Source of the DNA: Silene noctiflora
Lineage: Eukaryota; Streptophyta; Magnoliopsida; Caryophyllales; Caryophyllaceae
NCBI GenBank assembly: GCA_009801015.1
Contig: VHZZ01010295.1
Coordinates: 764 to 40,079, forward strand
Direction of reading: 5' to 3'
DNA: 39,316 bases
Positions 32,001 through 39,316 of the stretch are shown here, piece by piece. Position numbers and translations under genes: made by a program. The notes below the pieces were generated by a model. The model searched no databases. It saw nothing but the letters and a program-made list of their open reading frames with translations, and was not told the DNA's origin. Within the stretch, counting starts at the first letter, position 1; each line of letters begins with the position of its first letter.

Positions 32001-33688
32001 CATGATACATTTTGTTTGATACCATCAAATTAATTAGCCAACGGATTGTTAGTCTTTGGCTGTATTGGAAATGGAAACTAGAAAGTACATATTAAACCAA
32101 AATGATAATTAAAACATATAGCTTAGCTCGATGGATATCCTAAAGTCTTAACATTTCCTTTCAAGTGTGCCGCACTCCCACCATTAGACTTCTAACCCCT
32201 TATGTAGTATCAATTCAAATCTCAATGCCATACATAAAACAGATCACCTTGCTCTTTAATGTCAGCTGTAGAGGAGAGTGCTAGGTCAATCGGCTACCAA
32301 TCGAACCCACCATAATCAATACTCCGTTAAGAATGGGTGAAGACATACTACTAAAAATTGTTAAGAATCACCCATCAAGCTTACAGCTTGACCTGAGCCT
32401 AACAGGATTCCAGAGAGGTTGAAACAAGAAGAGAAAGTGTAAATAAGTTGTGTAGTTGCGTGTATTACAGAGTTACTTTCAATATCAATACCTTGACCTT
32501 GAAGCTCTATAACTTCACACAAAAGTAAGATCCTTAACAAACTACAACCTCTACTTGGTACCTATCAGAGGACCGGGAACCTAACTTCCACTACAAGCAA
32601 CAACTATTCATACACAAAAGCAAGCTCCTTAACAACTACAAGCTCTACAATACCTCTACAGTCACCAACTACATTGAGATGTTCAAACACTATCAAAGTA
32701 TCTTTTGGATGCTGAATCCCAATTACGAGAAAAGGAAAATACTGCTAACACCAAAATACCCATTGATCACAACACTTCGAATCCAAATCTCAATAACACA
32801 TAACAACTTAACAAGAACTTCCTAAATTAAGCATCATATCTTTACTCAGGTAAAACACAAACCCTCAAACTTAATAAAACCTGAAATTGACAAAAACCCA
32901 TACCCTAAAACACATTTTTTCATAAAGTAGACATGCAAAAACCAAAAAGAGACCAAAACTAAATTAAAAGCTACACCTTCCACACAAAGCTAGACTATCA
33001 AAACTGGAAACACCCAAGTCAACAGTTCCTATCTAGACACTTTTTGGCCCCCTAACTATAAATCCTGGTTCCACTAATGCTCAAAACCGGAGATACCCAG
33101 GTCAATGGTTCCAATCTTACACAAATCAAAACTAAACTCTTCACGCCTTAACTATAAATCCTGGCTCCATCATTGCATAAAAACCCACAAACCAAACAAA
33201 ACCATAGGGGAAAAAAAACTATAACAAAAAAGACGTTACCTTCTATACAACTCACCAAAAGTCCCACCCCAAAGCCGTTTCCGAAAAAGCCCTTCAGCAC
33301 ATTGTTTCCCTTCCCAGAGCTCAAGACCACCAGTAACAATCCCAGGTACAAAAACAACAGGATGTTTAACAACCAAACCCTCTTTTCGTAATTTGACACC
33401 AGGTGGGTCCGACAACGGACCAGTAATAGCTTCAGTTACATACTGTGGAAATGAAGCAGGCATTGCATTGTATAAAAACAACATAAACCACCATGTACAA
33501 CATATGCAACCGACCAACCAACAACAACTGTCTACACACGACCATTTTCTGTTCTTCAACGGATACTTTTCTTTCTTCTTTTTGTTGGTTTCTTCTAGAT
33601 CATTCGAGATTGTTCTAGAATCTTCCTTTTGCGGTGGTGGTGATGGTGGGACAGCACCACCCTTTCCCCGCCGCCGCAAAAACGGCAT
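20097..33688 (-). CDS. PDAT1: Phospholipid:diacylglycerol acyltransferase 1, six exons, apparently intact
   Basis: It transfers the sn-2 acyl chain of a phospholipid to diacylglycerol, giving triacylglycerol and lysophospholipid, at the ER membrane (LCAT-like family). My exon model on the minus strand is 33688-33240, 30765-30543, 28077-27794, 24409-24082, 22866-22607 and 20571-20097. All introns are GT-AG, the phases match, and the total is 2019 nt (672 residues); Arabidopsis PDAT1 has 671 residues. The protein has a basic, Lys-rich N-terminus, one membrane segment at about residues 52-74, and PVVFVPGIVTGGLELWEG at about 110-127. The nucleophile Ser255 is in PHSMG, Asp574 in NGDETVPVLSAG and His627 in SGAHVDIMGN, completing a Ser-Asp-His triad. 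It ends in ISLKL. The variable stretch in exon 4 (KQKNISSPTSNKSGK) is a normal divergent linker. Introns of 1.2-3.4 kb hold several DNA transposons. The start follows the conserved N-terminal layout. I see no break. Confidence 0.97.
21162..22478. mobile_element. Stowaway/mariner-ended insertion (1317 bp) with foreign cargo
   Basis: The inverted ends are CTCCCTCCATAATCAC (21162) and, from the other strand, CTCCCTCCGTAATTAC (ending 22478). Both are flanked by TA (21160-21161 and 22479-22480), the target duplication of Tc1/mariner-Stowaway elements. At 1.3 kb it is long for a MITE and has no transposase frame. Inside are a degenerate plastid tRNA-Leu (21323-21390) and a pyrimidine-rich stretch at about 21640-21960 that looks like a plant 5' UTR, with an AAACCCTAG word at 21742 and a CACGTG box at 21636. 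It could be one element that captured cargo, or two neighbouring Stowaway ends seen as one. Confidence 0.6.
21323..21390 (+). pseudogene. trnL-UAG: degenerate plastid-type tRNA-Leu (trnL-UAG) fossil
   Basis: The D-arm side GTGGTGAAATTGGTAGACAC, the piece GGGAAGCAGTGC and the T-arm and acceptor end GAGTCCGAGTGGCGGCA match the plastid trnL-UAG gene as I remember it. This copy is about 68 nt instead of about 80. The long variable arm is largely missing, the anticodon-stem side is shortened, and the anticodon position reads TGG rather than TAG. It lies in antisense orientation inside a PDAT1 intron. It is a nuclear plastid-DNA insertion, not a working tRNA. Confidence 0.85.
22867..24081 (-). other. 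PDAT1 intron 4
   Basis: This is a 1215-bp intron with donor GTAATT and acceptor TTCAG. It contains a 49-bp tandem duplication and no other recognised element. Confidence 0.85.
23244..23341. repeat. 49-bp perfect tandem duplication
   Basis: Two adjacent copies (23244-23292 and 23293-23341) begin with CAATTCAGTAATAGCGCCAC and appear identical along the unit. The perfect match implies a recent replication-slippage or repair event inside intron 4. Confidence 0.93.
24826..25427. mobile_element. duplicated left part of a Stowaway-like element
   Basis: It starts at TA|CTCCCTCCGCTTTTCTGA and follows the complete element at 25583 until the duplication junction at 25427. It has no right end of its own because it was created by the tandem duplication, not by transposition. 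Confidence 0.75.
25164..25284. repeat. (CT)n/CCCTCT microsatellite
   Basis: About 120 bp of CT repeats interrupted by CCC. The corresponding site in the second duplication unit (about 25922-25943) has only about 20 bp, so the tract expanded or contracted after the duplication. Confidence 0.95.
25583..26301. mobile_element. Stowaway-like element (719 bp)
   Basis: The left end is TA|CTCCCTCCGCTTTTCT and the right end, read on the other strand, is TA|CTCCCTCTGTTTTCTAAG, so imperfect inverted ends are flanked by TA. No transposase is seen. The interior holds a CT tract ending in CTACAG and then a GT-rich stretch, which resembles transcribed host sequence. The first 503 bp are also present in the upstream duplicate. 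Confidence 0.6.
26863..27649. mobile_element. Tourist/PIF-Harbinger-type element (787 bp)
   Basis: The inverted ends GGGGGCGTTTGGT are followed by A/G-rich sequence on both sides, with the 3-bp target duplication TAA (26860-26862 and 27650-27652). It is non-autonomous, with no credible transposase frame. Its centre is a long near-perfect hairpin. It lies in PDAT1 intron 3. Confidence 0.78.
27207..27355. repeat. long inverted repeat (about 70-bp arms)
   Basis: The left arm from AACCACCACTTCCACTTGAT and the right arm ending in GAAGTGGTGGTGGTT are reverse complements with only a few mismatches. They meet around the palindrome CAGATCTG at 27276-27283, so almost no loop remains. When PDAT1 is transcribed this would fold into a strong hairpin in the intron. 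Confidence 0.93.
28078..30542 (-). other. PDAT1 intron 2
   Basis: This is a 2465-bp intron with donor GTATTC and acceptor ACCAG. Apart from the small element at 29274-29560 it is AT-rich sequence in which I recognise nothing. Confidence 0.85.
29274..29560. mobile_element. small Tourist-like MITE (287 bp)
   Basis: The inverted ends GGGTGTGTTTGGAT and GGCGTGTTTGGATT are followed on both sides by purine-rich GGAGGG words. TTAA flanks both ends (29270-29273 and 29561-29564), compatible with a TTA/TAA target site. It is non-coding. Its ends are related in pattern (GTTTGG) to those of the larger element in intron 3. Confidence 0.65.
30766..33239 (-). other. PDAT1 intron 1
   Basis: This is a 2474-bp intron with donor GTAACG and acceptor TCACAG. 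The sequence is AT-rich; no complete mobile element, RNA gene or reading frame could be supported. Confidence 0.8.
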
Positions 33689-35082
33689 CGTTTTTGGGGA
33701 TTTTAAGAGGTACCCATTTGAAAAGATGGGATTTTGAGAAATGGGTAACGGTCGGATTTAATGTTGGTTGATGATTGGTGCCGGCGGTGTGTACGAAGGA
33801 GTTGAAGAAATGGGCATTAATGGGGGAAAATATAAATGGCGTGCTTGTTTTTTTTTTTTTTTTTTTTTTTAAGGGGTCGTTGGGGAGGTGATATAGGTAC
33901 GTATGGTGACGGTCATAGTGGGTGTAGTTTTGTATTAGACGGTTTTATATTAAAATAATTGTAAAATGGATCTAAATATATTATTATTAGTGCATATACG
34001 GTATAAGTGATTATTAAAAGATCACTTTTAATATAAAGTTGTATAAAATTGTCTTTCACACATATTTGTGGCGAGAGTGTGACCCGGGTGAGGAGGGCTA
34101 ATAGGGTTGAGAAGAAGAGTAGTGGTGTAAGATTTGTAAAGGCGGCTGCATGAGATTTATAAAGACTTGTAGAAGGTTGTATAATTGAATTGTAAATTGT
34201 ATGTATGTACGAGTACTTTGAAGGATTTTTTTGGTAAGAGGAATAATGTTGAGAAAAGCTTGATTTTGTCACTTGGAAAGTCAGGTTCGGGGGTTTGGGG
34301 CGAGTAGTCAAATTTTTGGGAGTTTTCACAGTTAGGATCGGTATTCTATTTTAAATAAATTGAATCAATTGGAACACATTTTACAATTCCTTTACTATAA
34401 AAGTCCTGAAAATTAAAAAGATAAAAACTTTTAATTTAAGTAGGATTCACCATATTCTTTAAACATAATTAATTACCTTCTCTTGAGCTTTCATCAATTA
34501 ATTAATCTCTTCCCTACTTTCATTAAAAATCAAAATATTTTTACATTATATGACTATACAAATCCATACGAAGTACATTATTATACAAATAAATTGTACT
34601 CCGTAAAATACGAATCGATTAAAAAATTACAATGTAAAATTTCAAATCAGAAAACTTATATGAACGATTGTCAACCTCTTGACTACAAATAATCACCCTT
34701 ATACTTTAATTTCAATAGGTCACCTGGAATTTTAATGTTACATCGAAAAAATTAGAAGATACAAAAGTCTTATAAAAACATCAATTTGAACAAAAAAATT
34801 ACATACTTAATTTATGTAGTTTATTAAAAACAAAAAACAAAAAATTGAAAAAGTTGTTAACTGGATCTTGCAGGGAAAGAAGGAGGAGAGGATTGAGGGA
34901 GATGGAATGAGAAAAAAGGTAATTGGAGGAAAAGAAAAGTGGGGTTTATTTTGTGTATCGGAGGGAAAAATGTAGACGGTAAAAATATATGGAAGGAAAC
35001 ATATGGCCAAAGCCTTCTCACGTGTGAAATAGGTCAATGGCCGGAAAATTAACTTATTTCACCGGAGATTGTATTTTGGTAG
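33689..35082 (-). promoter_or_regulatory. PDAT1 5' UTR and upstream region
   Basis: This is 1.4 kb between the PDAT1 start codon and a solo LTR. On the minus strand a TATA-like TTTATATTTTC lies at about 33826-33836, roughly 140 bp before the ATG, next to a 23-base A-tract (T on the plus strand, 33848-33870). The transcription start cannot be fixed from sequence. The rest is AT-rich with no gene. Confidence 0.4.
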
Positions 35083-35112
35083 TGTAATACTCGGGATTTT
35101 TAGTATAGAGAC

Positions 35113-35290
35113 ACTCGGTGGAGTACAGGGTACTCGACCGAGTGCCCTTTGTTGTCAGTCTGTCAGTGTACTGGAGGTTGGGGACTCGGACGAGTGCGGA
35201 GCACTCGGTCGAGTGACGTGTACTCGGTCGAGTGCATTGCACTCGGTCGAGTGTCGCGTACTTGGTCGAGTGTCGTGTACTCGACCGAGT
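35113..35290 (+). repeat. palindrome array in the U3 of solo LTR 3
   Basis: Eight 12-bp motifs of the type ACTCGGTCGAGT or its complement ACTCGACCGAGT start at 35113, 35132, 35184, 35203, 35222, 35241, 35260 and 35279. The last six are spaced exactly 19 bp apart, giving a regular 12+7 bp array that ends 32 bp before the TATA box. Confidence 0.95.
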
Positions 35291-35321
35291 GTCCGGTTCG
35301 TATTGAGTTTTTGGTGGAAAG

Positions 35322-35329
35322 TATAAATA
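35322..35329 (+). promoter_or_regulatory. TATA box of solo LTR 3
   Basis: TATAAATA follows the palindrome array at a short distance, as expected for the U3 core promoter of an LTR. It would drive transcription rightwards, away from PDAT1. Confidence 0.7.
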
Positions 35330-36546
35330 TTAGAACGAGAAGCAGTAAATCATTATTTCGTCTTTTTAAACAAAACCTATACATCGTTTACTGCTCCTCC
35401 TTCTAGTTCTTCATTCCGCGGCGCATCTCTATCGTTTGTTGGGATTTCTACGTATCGTAAGATCGTTATTGTAAGGGTAAGTCTTCAATTGAGTCTTTTA
35501 GCATATTGTTGAAACCCTAATTTCCAATTTGGGGGTTTTTGGAGGGAATTGTGGCTTATTGTATGATTTGATTCGTTATAAGAGGAGATTTCATAGAAGA
35601 GGCATTTTGACTACTTACTTGTTCCTGAATTTGCTGATTAAGGTAGGATTTCCTACTCAGTTGACTGTATAATTGTATGCGTATTAATGTGACGGTATTG
35701 TACTTTGCCTTATGATATGACTCTATGTTGTGATGATGTTGTGATGGCGGAGTTGGTGTGGTGGATGTTGGAGTTGGGTGTGGTCGGTATTGTGATTGTG
35801 ATATTGTTTGTGAGCCATTGTGAGAGGTGGTGTCACCCCCATTGTTCGCCTCCTGCGTTCTCTCAGCGTAGGGGGGATGTGCACATTAAGGGACTTGGGT
35901 ATTGTGGGTGGTTAGGTCGTTGGCTCCGGTCTTCCACTGGCAGGGCTACATACTTCGGTGTGTAGTCGGTTACTTGTGATGTGGTGTGGTGTGGTGTTGA
36001 TGATGATGGTGGTGGTGTGGTACCGTTATATTATGTTACATTGTTATTGTATATAGTTGTTCAGCTGACTGACCTCGTTTAATGTTTTAAATATTGTGAT
36101 GATCCATTCGGGGATGGTGAGCAGTTAATTTAGTAGGTAATGACGATGATGGTTGTTGACTGCGCGGCGGGGTTAGCAGGGTGGAGTCTCACGAGTTCAT
36201 ATTAGTTTCCGCAGACTATGCTTAGTTATACATTTGTTTTAGTTGGTTTGTACTCCATTTATGACGGAGGATTTTGTAATGAGTTAAATTATATTTATAT
36301 TAATAAATAATAATGTTTCTTTATTGTTACTATGATGTTCACTACCTCGAGAAACCGAGATGGTAACATCCTTGTATTCGGAGGTAGTCCTTGGTAAGGT
36401 GTCTCGGAGTATGGGGGTGTTACAGGTAGTTTTAGACAAATATTAAAAAATAATAGGTAGTCTTGTGCAAAATTGAAAATGTTAGGTAGTATTTTTGAAA
36501 ATGGGATAAATGTTAGCTGAACTCCGAATTGACCCATAATTCCCTA

Positions 36547-37715
36547 TCTACTAAAAAAATAGGTGAACTCATAAATTTTTCCTCCAAGAAGTATCGTTTT
36601 AAATAAGGAAGTTTTTGATAATTTAATTGTATTCATTAAATAAAGAAATTAATAATTATAACGCATTTCATTCTATAATTCTTTTCATTAAGATTAATCT
36701 TTTCATCAAATTATATAATTTTCACTAAACACTAAACTATAATATTGTGATTAATGTATAAATGATATAAAACTATAAACTATTAAATCTTTTATTGATA
36801 CTATTATTTGAGAATAACTTGACTCATGATTTTGGTTCATATTATGTATAAACAAAATTATAAATCGTTTTGATTACTTTCATAAAACAAAATTGAGAAA
36901 ATTTATAAATTGGAATAAAATAGCTTTGTGGTATAAAAAATATTTTTTTAAAAAAATACATTTCAACACGATACTCAATTCTCTTGGATTAATTTTCATT
37001 TTTAATTTTTTTTTGCTCGAAATAAAATACAATAACGAGAAAATGAACAATTAACGAGATATCTATTATTTTACAGTTTAATTTTACACAGTTTTCTTGA
37101 ATAATTTTATAATTCAATATTTTTTTTCTCATATCAAAATATAATGACGTGAAATATGAAAAATTAATGAGGTGTTAATTTAGCATGATTAAGTAATACA
37201 AAAATAAAAGCTCTATAAATACCTCGCATTCATTGTTTGAGATCTAAACTAGTTGTATATGTAGCATATACAGTGTTAATACTCCATATTTGAGACTTGG
37301 GAGTACGTATATTTTGAGAAGTAAACTTAACCCAAAACCATGATATTTTATGATGCTGTAATTATTGTGTCAGACGGGTTTGATATTTTACGATGCCTTA
37401 ATTATTGTGTGAGACGATTTTTATACTGCAAGACAGTTTATTTCTATAAAAATCTTTCTGTTATTAGTAGCTATATAAATAATAAAAAAATCTATAAAAA
37501 AAGACTGTCCACGGTGTGAGACCGCCTTACCATATGAAACCGTCTGTAAATTCGAGTTGATTAGTCTTTGAAATTTTGACACAATATGTAAATTCGTGTT
37601 GATCTAACTAGATTTTTCTAGAATTAAGACCCATAACTCTTTACCTATGACCCAATTGACCAGAATTTGAAATGACCAATTAACCCGTGCAAGTTTTGCA
37701 CGGGTGTAAAACTAG
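36547..37715 (+). mobile_element. non-autonomous Helitron (1169 bp)
   Basis: The 3' end is diagnostic: a perfect 10-bp stem ACCCGTGCAA/TTGCACGGGT (37683-37705) with a 3-base loop, followed ten bases later by CTAG and a T, matching the Helitron rule of a hairpin just before CTRR with insertion between A and T. The 5' end is less certain: A|TCTACTAAAAAAATAGG at 36547 fits the TC start and the usual 5' pattern. The interior is AT-rich, without helicase coding. A 40-bp imperfect tandem repeat lies at 37341-37420. Confidence 0.65.
37341..37420. repeat. 40-bp imperfect tandem repeat
   Basis: Two adjacent copies start TGATATTTTATGATGC (37341) and TGATATTTTACGATGC (37381) and both include TTGTGTSAGACG, with a few differences. 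They lie inside the Helitron candidate. Confidence 0.85.
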
Positions 37716-37798
37716 TGATATTATAAATTAGAAATATACGATTATTAATGTTATTATTAATTGTTTTATAGTTTAACTTGAGCATATTTATTTATTTA

Positions 37799-37845
37799 AT
37801 CTATCTATATCTATCTATATCTATATCTATATATCTATCTATATA
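37799..37845. repeat. (TATC)n/(TATATC)n microsatellite
   Basis: The tract is made of TCTATCTATA-type units. It coincides with the proposed 5' start of a second Helitron, where such tracts can grow from the TC-TATA beginning. Confidence 0.85.
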
Positions 37846-38510
37846 AAAATATAATACAGGAACCACTATACATAGTTTTACACACGTGTCCTGTAGTCAT
37901 TAAAAATTTTCCCGCCTACGACATAAGCTATGCATTATGAAACCCTAAAATTAGTCTAACTAAGCCGACATATGCGCCATTTCTTTCAACTGCAACCCAC
38001 TACATTCATCTTCACATTCTCTTTTCCTTTTATTTCCCATTAATTAATTAGCTTCTTCTCTTGATTTCTCTCTCATTTACGAAAACAGATATTAAGCATG
38101 AATCTAATGGTGAAAAGTCGGACTTTAGGTTCACTTCATCATTTACCTTTGTATATATATCATTTTTACCCATGTTTTATGAATTAATGGATTTCATTAA
38201 AGAAAATCGTTGATTTATATGTAGCATTGTTANTGTTGTGTTATTTTACTGAATTATGCTATGATTCCTAAATTTTGTGGCAGAATACAACATTGAAGAG
38301 TCAAGATGAATGTAATAGTGCTTATCGTTCAATGATGGAGCTTCAAGATCATTGCATCGGGTACACTGGTATGTTTCGTTGTTCCTTTCGATGAACCAGT
38401 GATAATGTTTTTTGATAGTCTTCCCCATCTTTCCTTTTAATTAAATAATTGAAGGTAGACAAAACATGGTTTATGAACTAAAAGTTATGTAGTTGTGTAG
38501 CCCTGGCACC
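37800..38510 (+). mobile_element. possible 5' part of a second Helitron with captured gene fragment
   Basis: The sequence starts A|TCTATCTATATC and soon reads CAGGAACCACTATACATAG followed by TTTTACACACGTGTCC, which resembles 5' regions of plant Helitrons as I remember them. The following sequence has a 5'-UTR look (pyrimidine-rich, AAACCCTAA near 37941) and a possible exon at 38284-38368. I do not see a 3' hairpin with CTRR, so the right limit given here is arbitrary. Confidence 0.4.
38284..38368 (+). pseudogene. possible captured exon, function unknown
   Basis: An 85-base stretch sits between an acceptor-like TTTTGTGGCAG and a donor-like CACTG|GTATG. It is open in one frame, reading NTTLKSQDECNSAYRSMMEL and then QDHCIGYT. 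I do not recognise the protein. It may be a fragment of a host gene carried by the Helitron-like sequence around it, or chance. Confidence 0.3.
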
Positions 38511-39182
38511 CTGGGCCGTGCCTGAGATTTCGGGGCCCGGTTCAAAACTTTATCATGATGCCCATTTTATCGCATGAAGTTATAACTTTAGTGGTTAATT
38601 AGTATCGACATTTTTTTTATAGTATACCATTAATCTTATTCTGATCGATGATATGGAGAGTTGACTTATATATAAATAAGTTTCAAAGAATTTTCTTTTT
38701 AGTTTTGCATATATATAGAATTTAATATCCAAATTTGAAACTTGTTTATTGTAAGGTCGTATATATACACAACTATAAGTGTAACGAGCCTATGAGAGTA
38801 ATATTTTCAAATTGCCCAAATAAACTAAAAATAATTAAAATAAAGATTTTATGTATTAAATTAAATTGGAGCCAATAGTTTTACCAATGATATTAAAAAG
38901 GGAAAAAGAAGAACACAATTTGAGGCCCAAAAATGACGATTGAAGGCAACACAACCTTAAAGCCAAGTATACTTCAGTGGGTTGTGGCCTGTGGGCCCCA
39001 CAGTCAAAAAATAAACCAAAATGATCATATTGTGAGTCGAACCTATGTCAATTCTGTGGAGCATTGACATACAAAGTTTACAAACCAGTTTGCTATCAGT
39101 AGACTATTGTCTTTAGTTGTGTCAATATTACTAAGTAATAAAACAAGCAAACAAATTGGGCCCCAAAAGTTTGGGAACCCTG
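38511..39182. mobile_element. possible hAT-like non-autonomous element
   Basis: The left side reads CTGGGCCGTGCCTGAGATTT then CGGGGCCC. The right side, read on the other strand, is CAGGGTTCCC and then TTTTGGGGCCC. The shared GGGGCCC at similar distance from both ends fits a plant hAT family in which the words CCTGAGATTT and GGGGCCC are common. The outermost bases do not match well and no 8-bp duplication was found. The interior is AT-rich and non-coding. Confidence 0.3.
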
Positions 39183-39316
39183 TTCAATTGAACCGGTTAA
39201 ACACCATAAATGACGACCTTGCTGGCACCCTCTGTTTCAATCAATCCATACTCTTATATACTTTTATTGGAGGCTTATCACTAACACTAATTAGGAATTC
39301 TGGTGGTTTGTTAAGT

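Larger units (their letters stand above)
35083..36424 (+). repeat. solo LTR 3 (related gypsy-type family) upstream of PDAT1
   Basis: The LTR runs from TGTAATACTCGGG to GGGGGTGTTACA, is 1342 bp long and has a perfect 5-bp duplication GGTAG (35078-35082 and 36425-36429). It has the same internal order as the solo LTRs inside the copia element: U3 palindrome array, TATA box, GGGGATGTGCACATTAAGG (near 35873), CCATTCGGGGATGGTGAGCA (near 36102), terminal hairpin and GTGTTACA. Its sequence is diverged and its palindromes have a different centre, so it belongs to a sister family. Its promoter points away from PDAT1. Confidence 0.93.

Noticed and set aside
33930-34060. Possible small MITE with AGACGGTTTTATA and its rough complement
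   Set aside because: The inverted ends are imperfect and AT-rich and no target duplication was found.
35113-35290. CRISPR-like reading of the 19-bp spaced repeats
   Set aside because: This is a plant LTR; the 7-bp spacers are too short and the repeat is part of a retroelement promoter.
35054-35406. Cys/Thr/Arg-rich frames on both strands
   Set aside because: They are by-products of the 19-bp palindrome array in the LTR, not proteins.

Overview
The window is nuclear DNA of a flowering plant, and most of it is transposon-derived. The evidence is a six-exon GT-AG gene matching plant PDAT1, Ty1/copia and Ty3/gypsy LTR elements, many small DNA transposons (Stowaway-, Tourist/Harbinger-, Mutator- and hAT-like), Helitron ends and a plastid tRNA fossil. 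The repeats have a Caryophyllales flavour, but that placement is a guess from memory. Single Ns in high-copy elements and one 270-base gap mark a draft assembly.

Layout. 1-6410: partial Ty3/gypsy chromovirus on the minus strand (integrase start, RNase H, RT, protease, gag, leader, primer-binding site, one 2.2 kb LTR); it is broken. 6411-6726: 3' end of another gypsy-type LTR. 7023-14631: old, heavily decayed Ty1/copia element on the plus strand, split by two solo LTRs of one 1.3 kb family in opposite orientations (9367-10687 minus, 11415-12757 plus), each with a perfect 5-bp target duplication. 14632-20096: AT-rich intergenic DNA with a Mutator-like MITE (17229-17553), a Harbinger-like MITE whose middle is the assembly gap (18054-18491), and the 3' flank of the host gene. 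20097-33688 (minus): the only clear host gene, PDAT1, with all six exons open and a 672-residue product. Its introns carry at least four DNA elements, a 0.7 kb tandem duplication and a degenerate plastid trnL-UAG. 33689-35082: putative PDAT1 promoter side. 35083-36424: a third solo LTR of the palindrome-bearing type. 36547-37715: likely Helitron; a second Helitron-like 5' end starts at 37800. 38511-39182: possible hAT-like element.

The host gene encodes an ER-membrane acyltransferase that makes triacylglycerol from phospholipid and diacylglycerol without acyl-CoA; the rest of the window has no visible link to that pathway. The most striking signal is in the three solo LTRs. Each begins with the same layout of 12-bp palindromes (ACTCGATCGAGT, or ACTCGGTCGAGT in the third): first motif about 30 bp from the LTR start, second 19 bp later, a 52-bp step, then 2, 4 or 6 further motifs every 19-21 bp, ending upstream of a TATA-like site. 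This looks like a phased, copy-number-variable U3 regulatory array.
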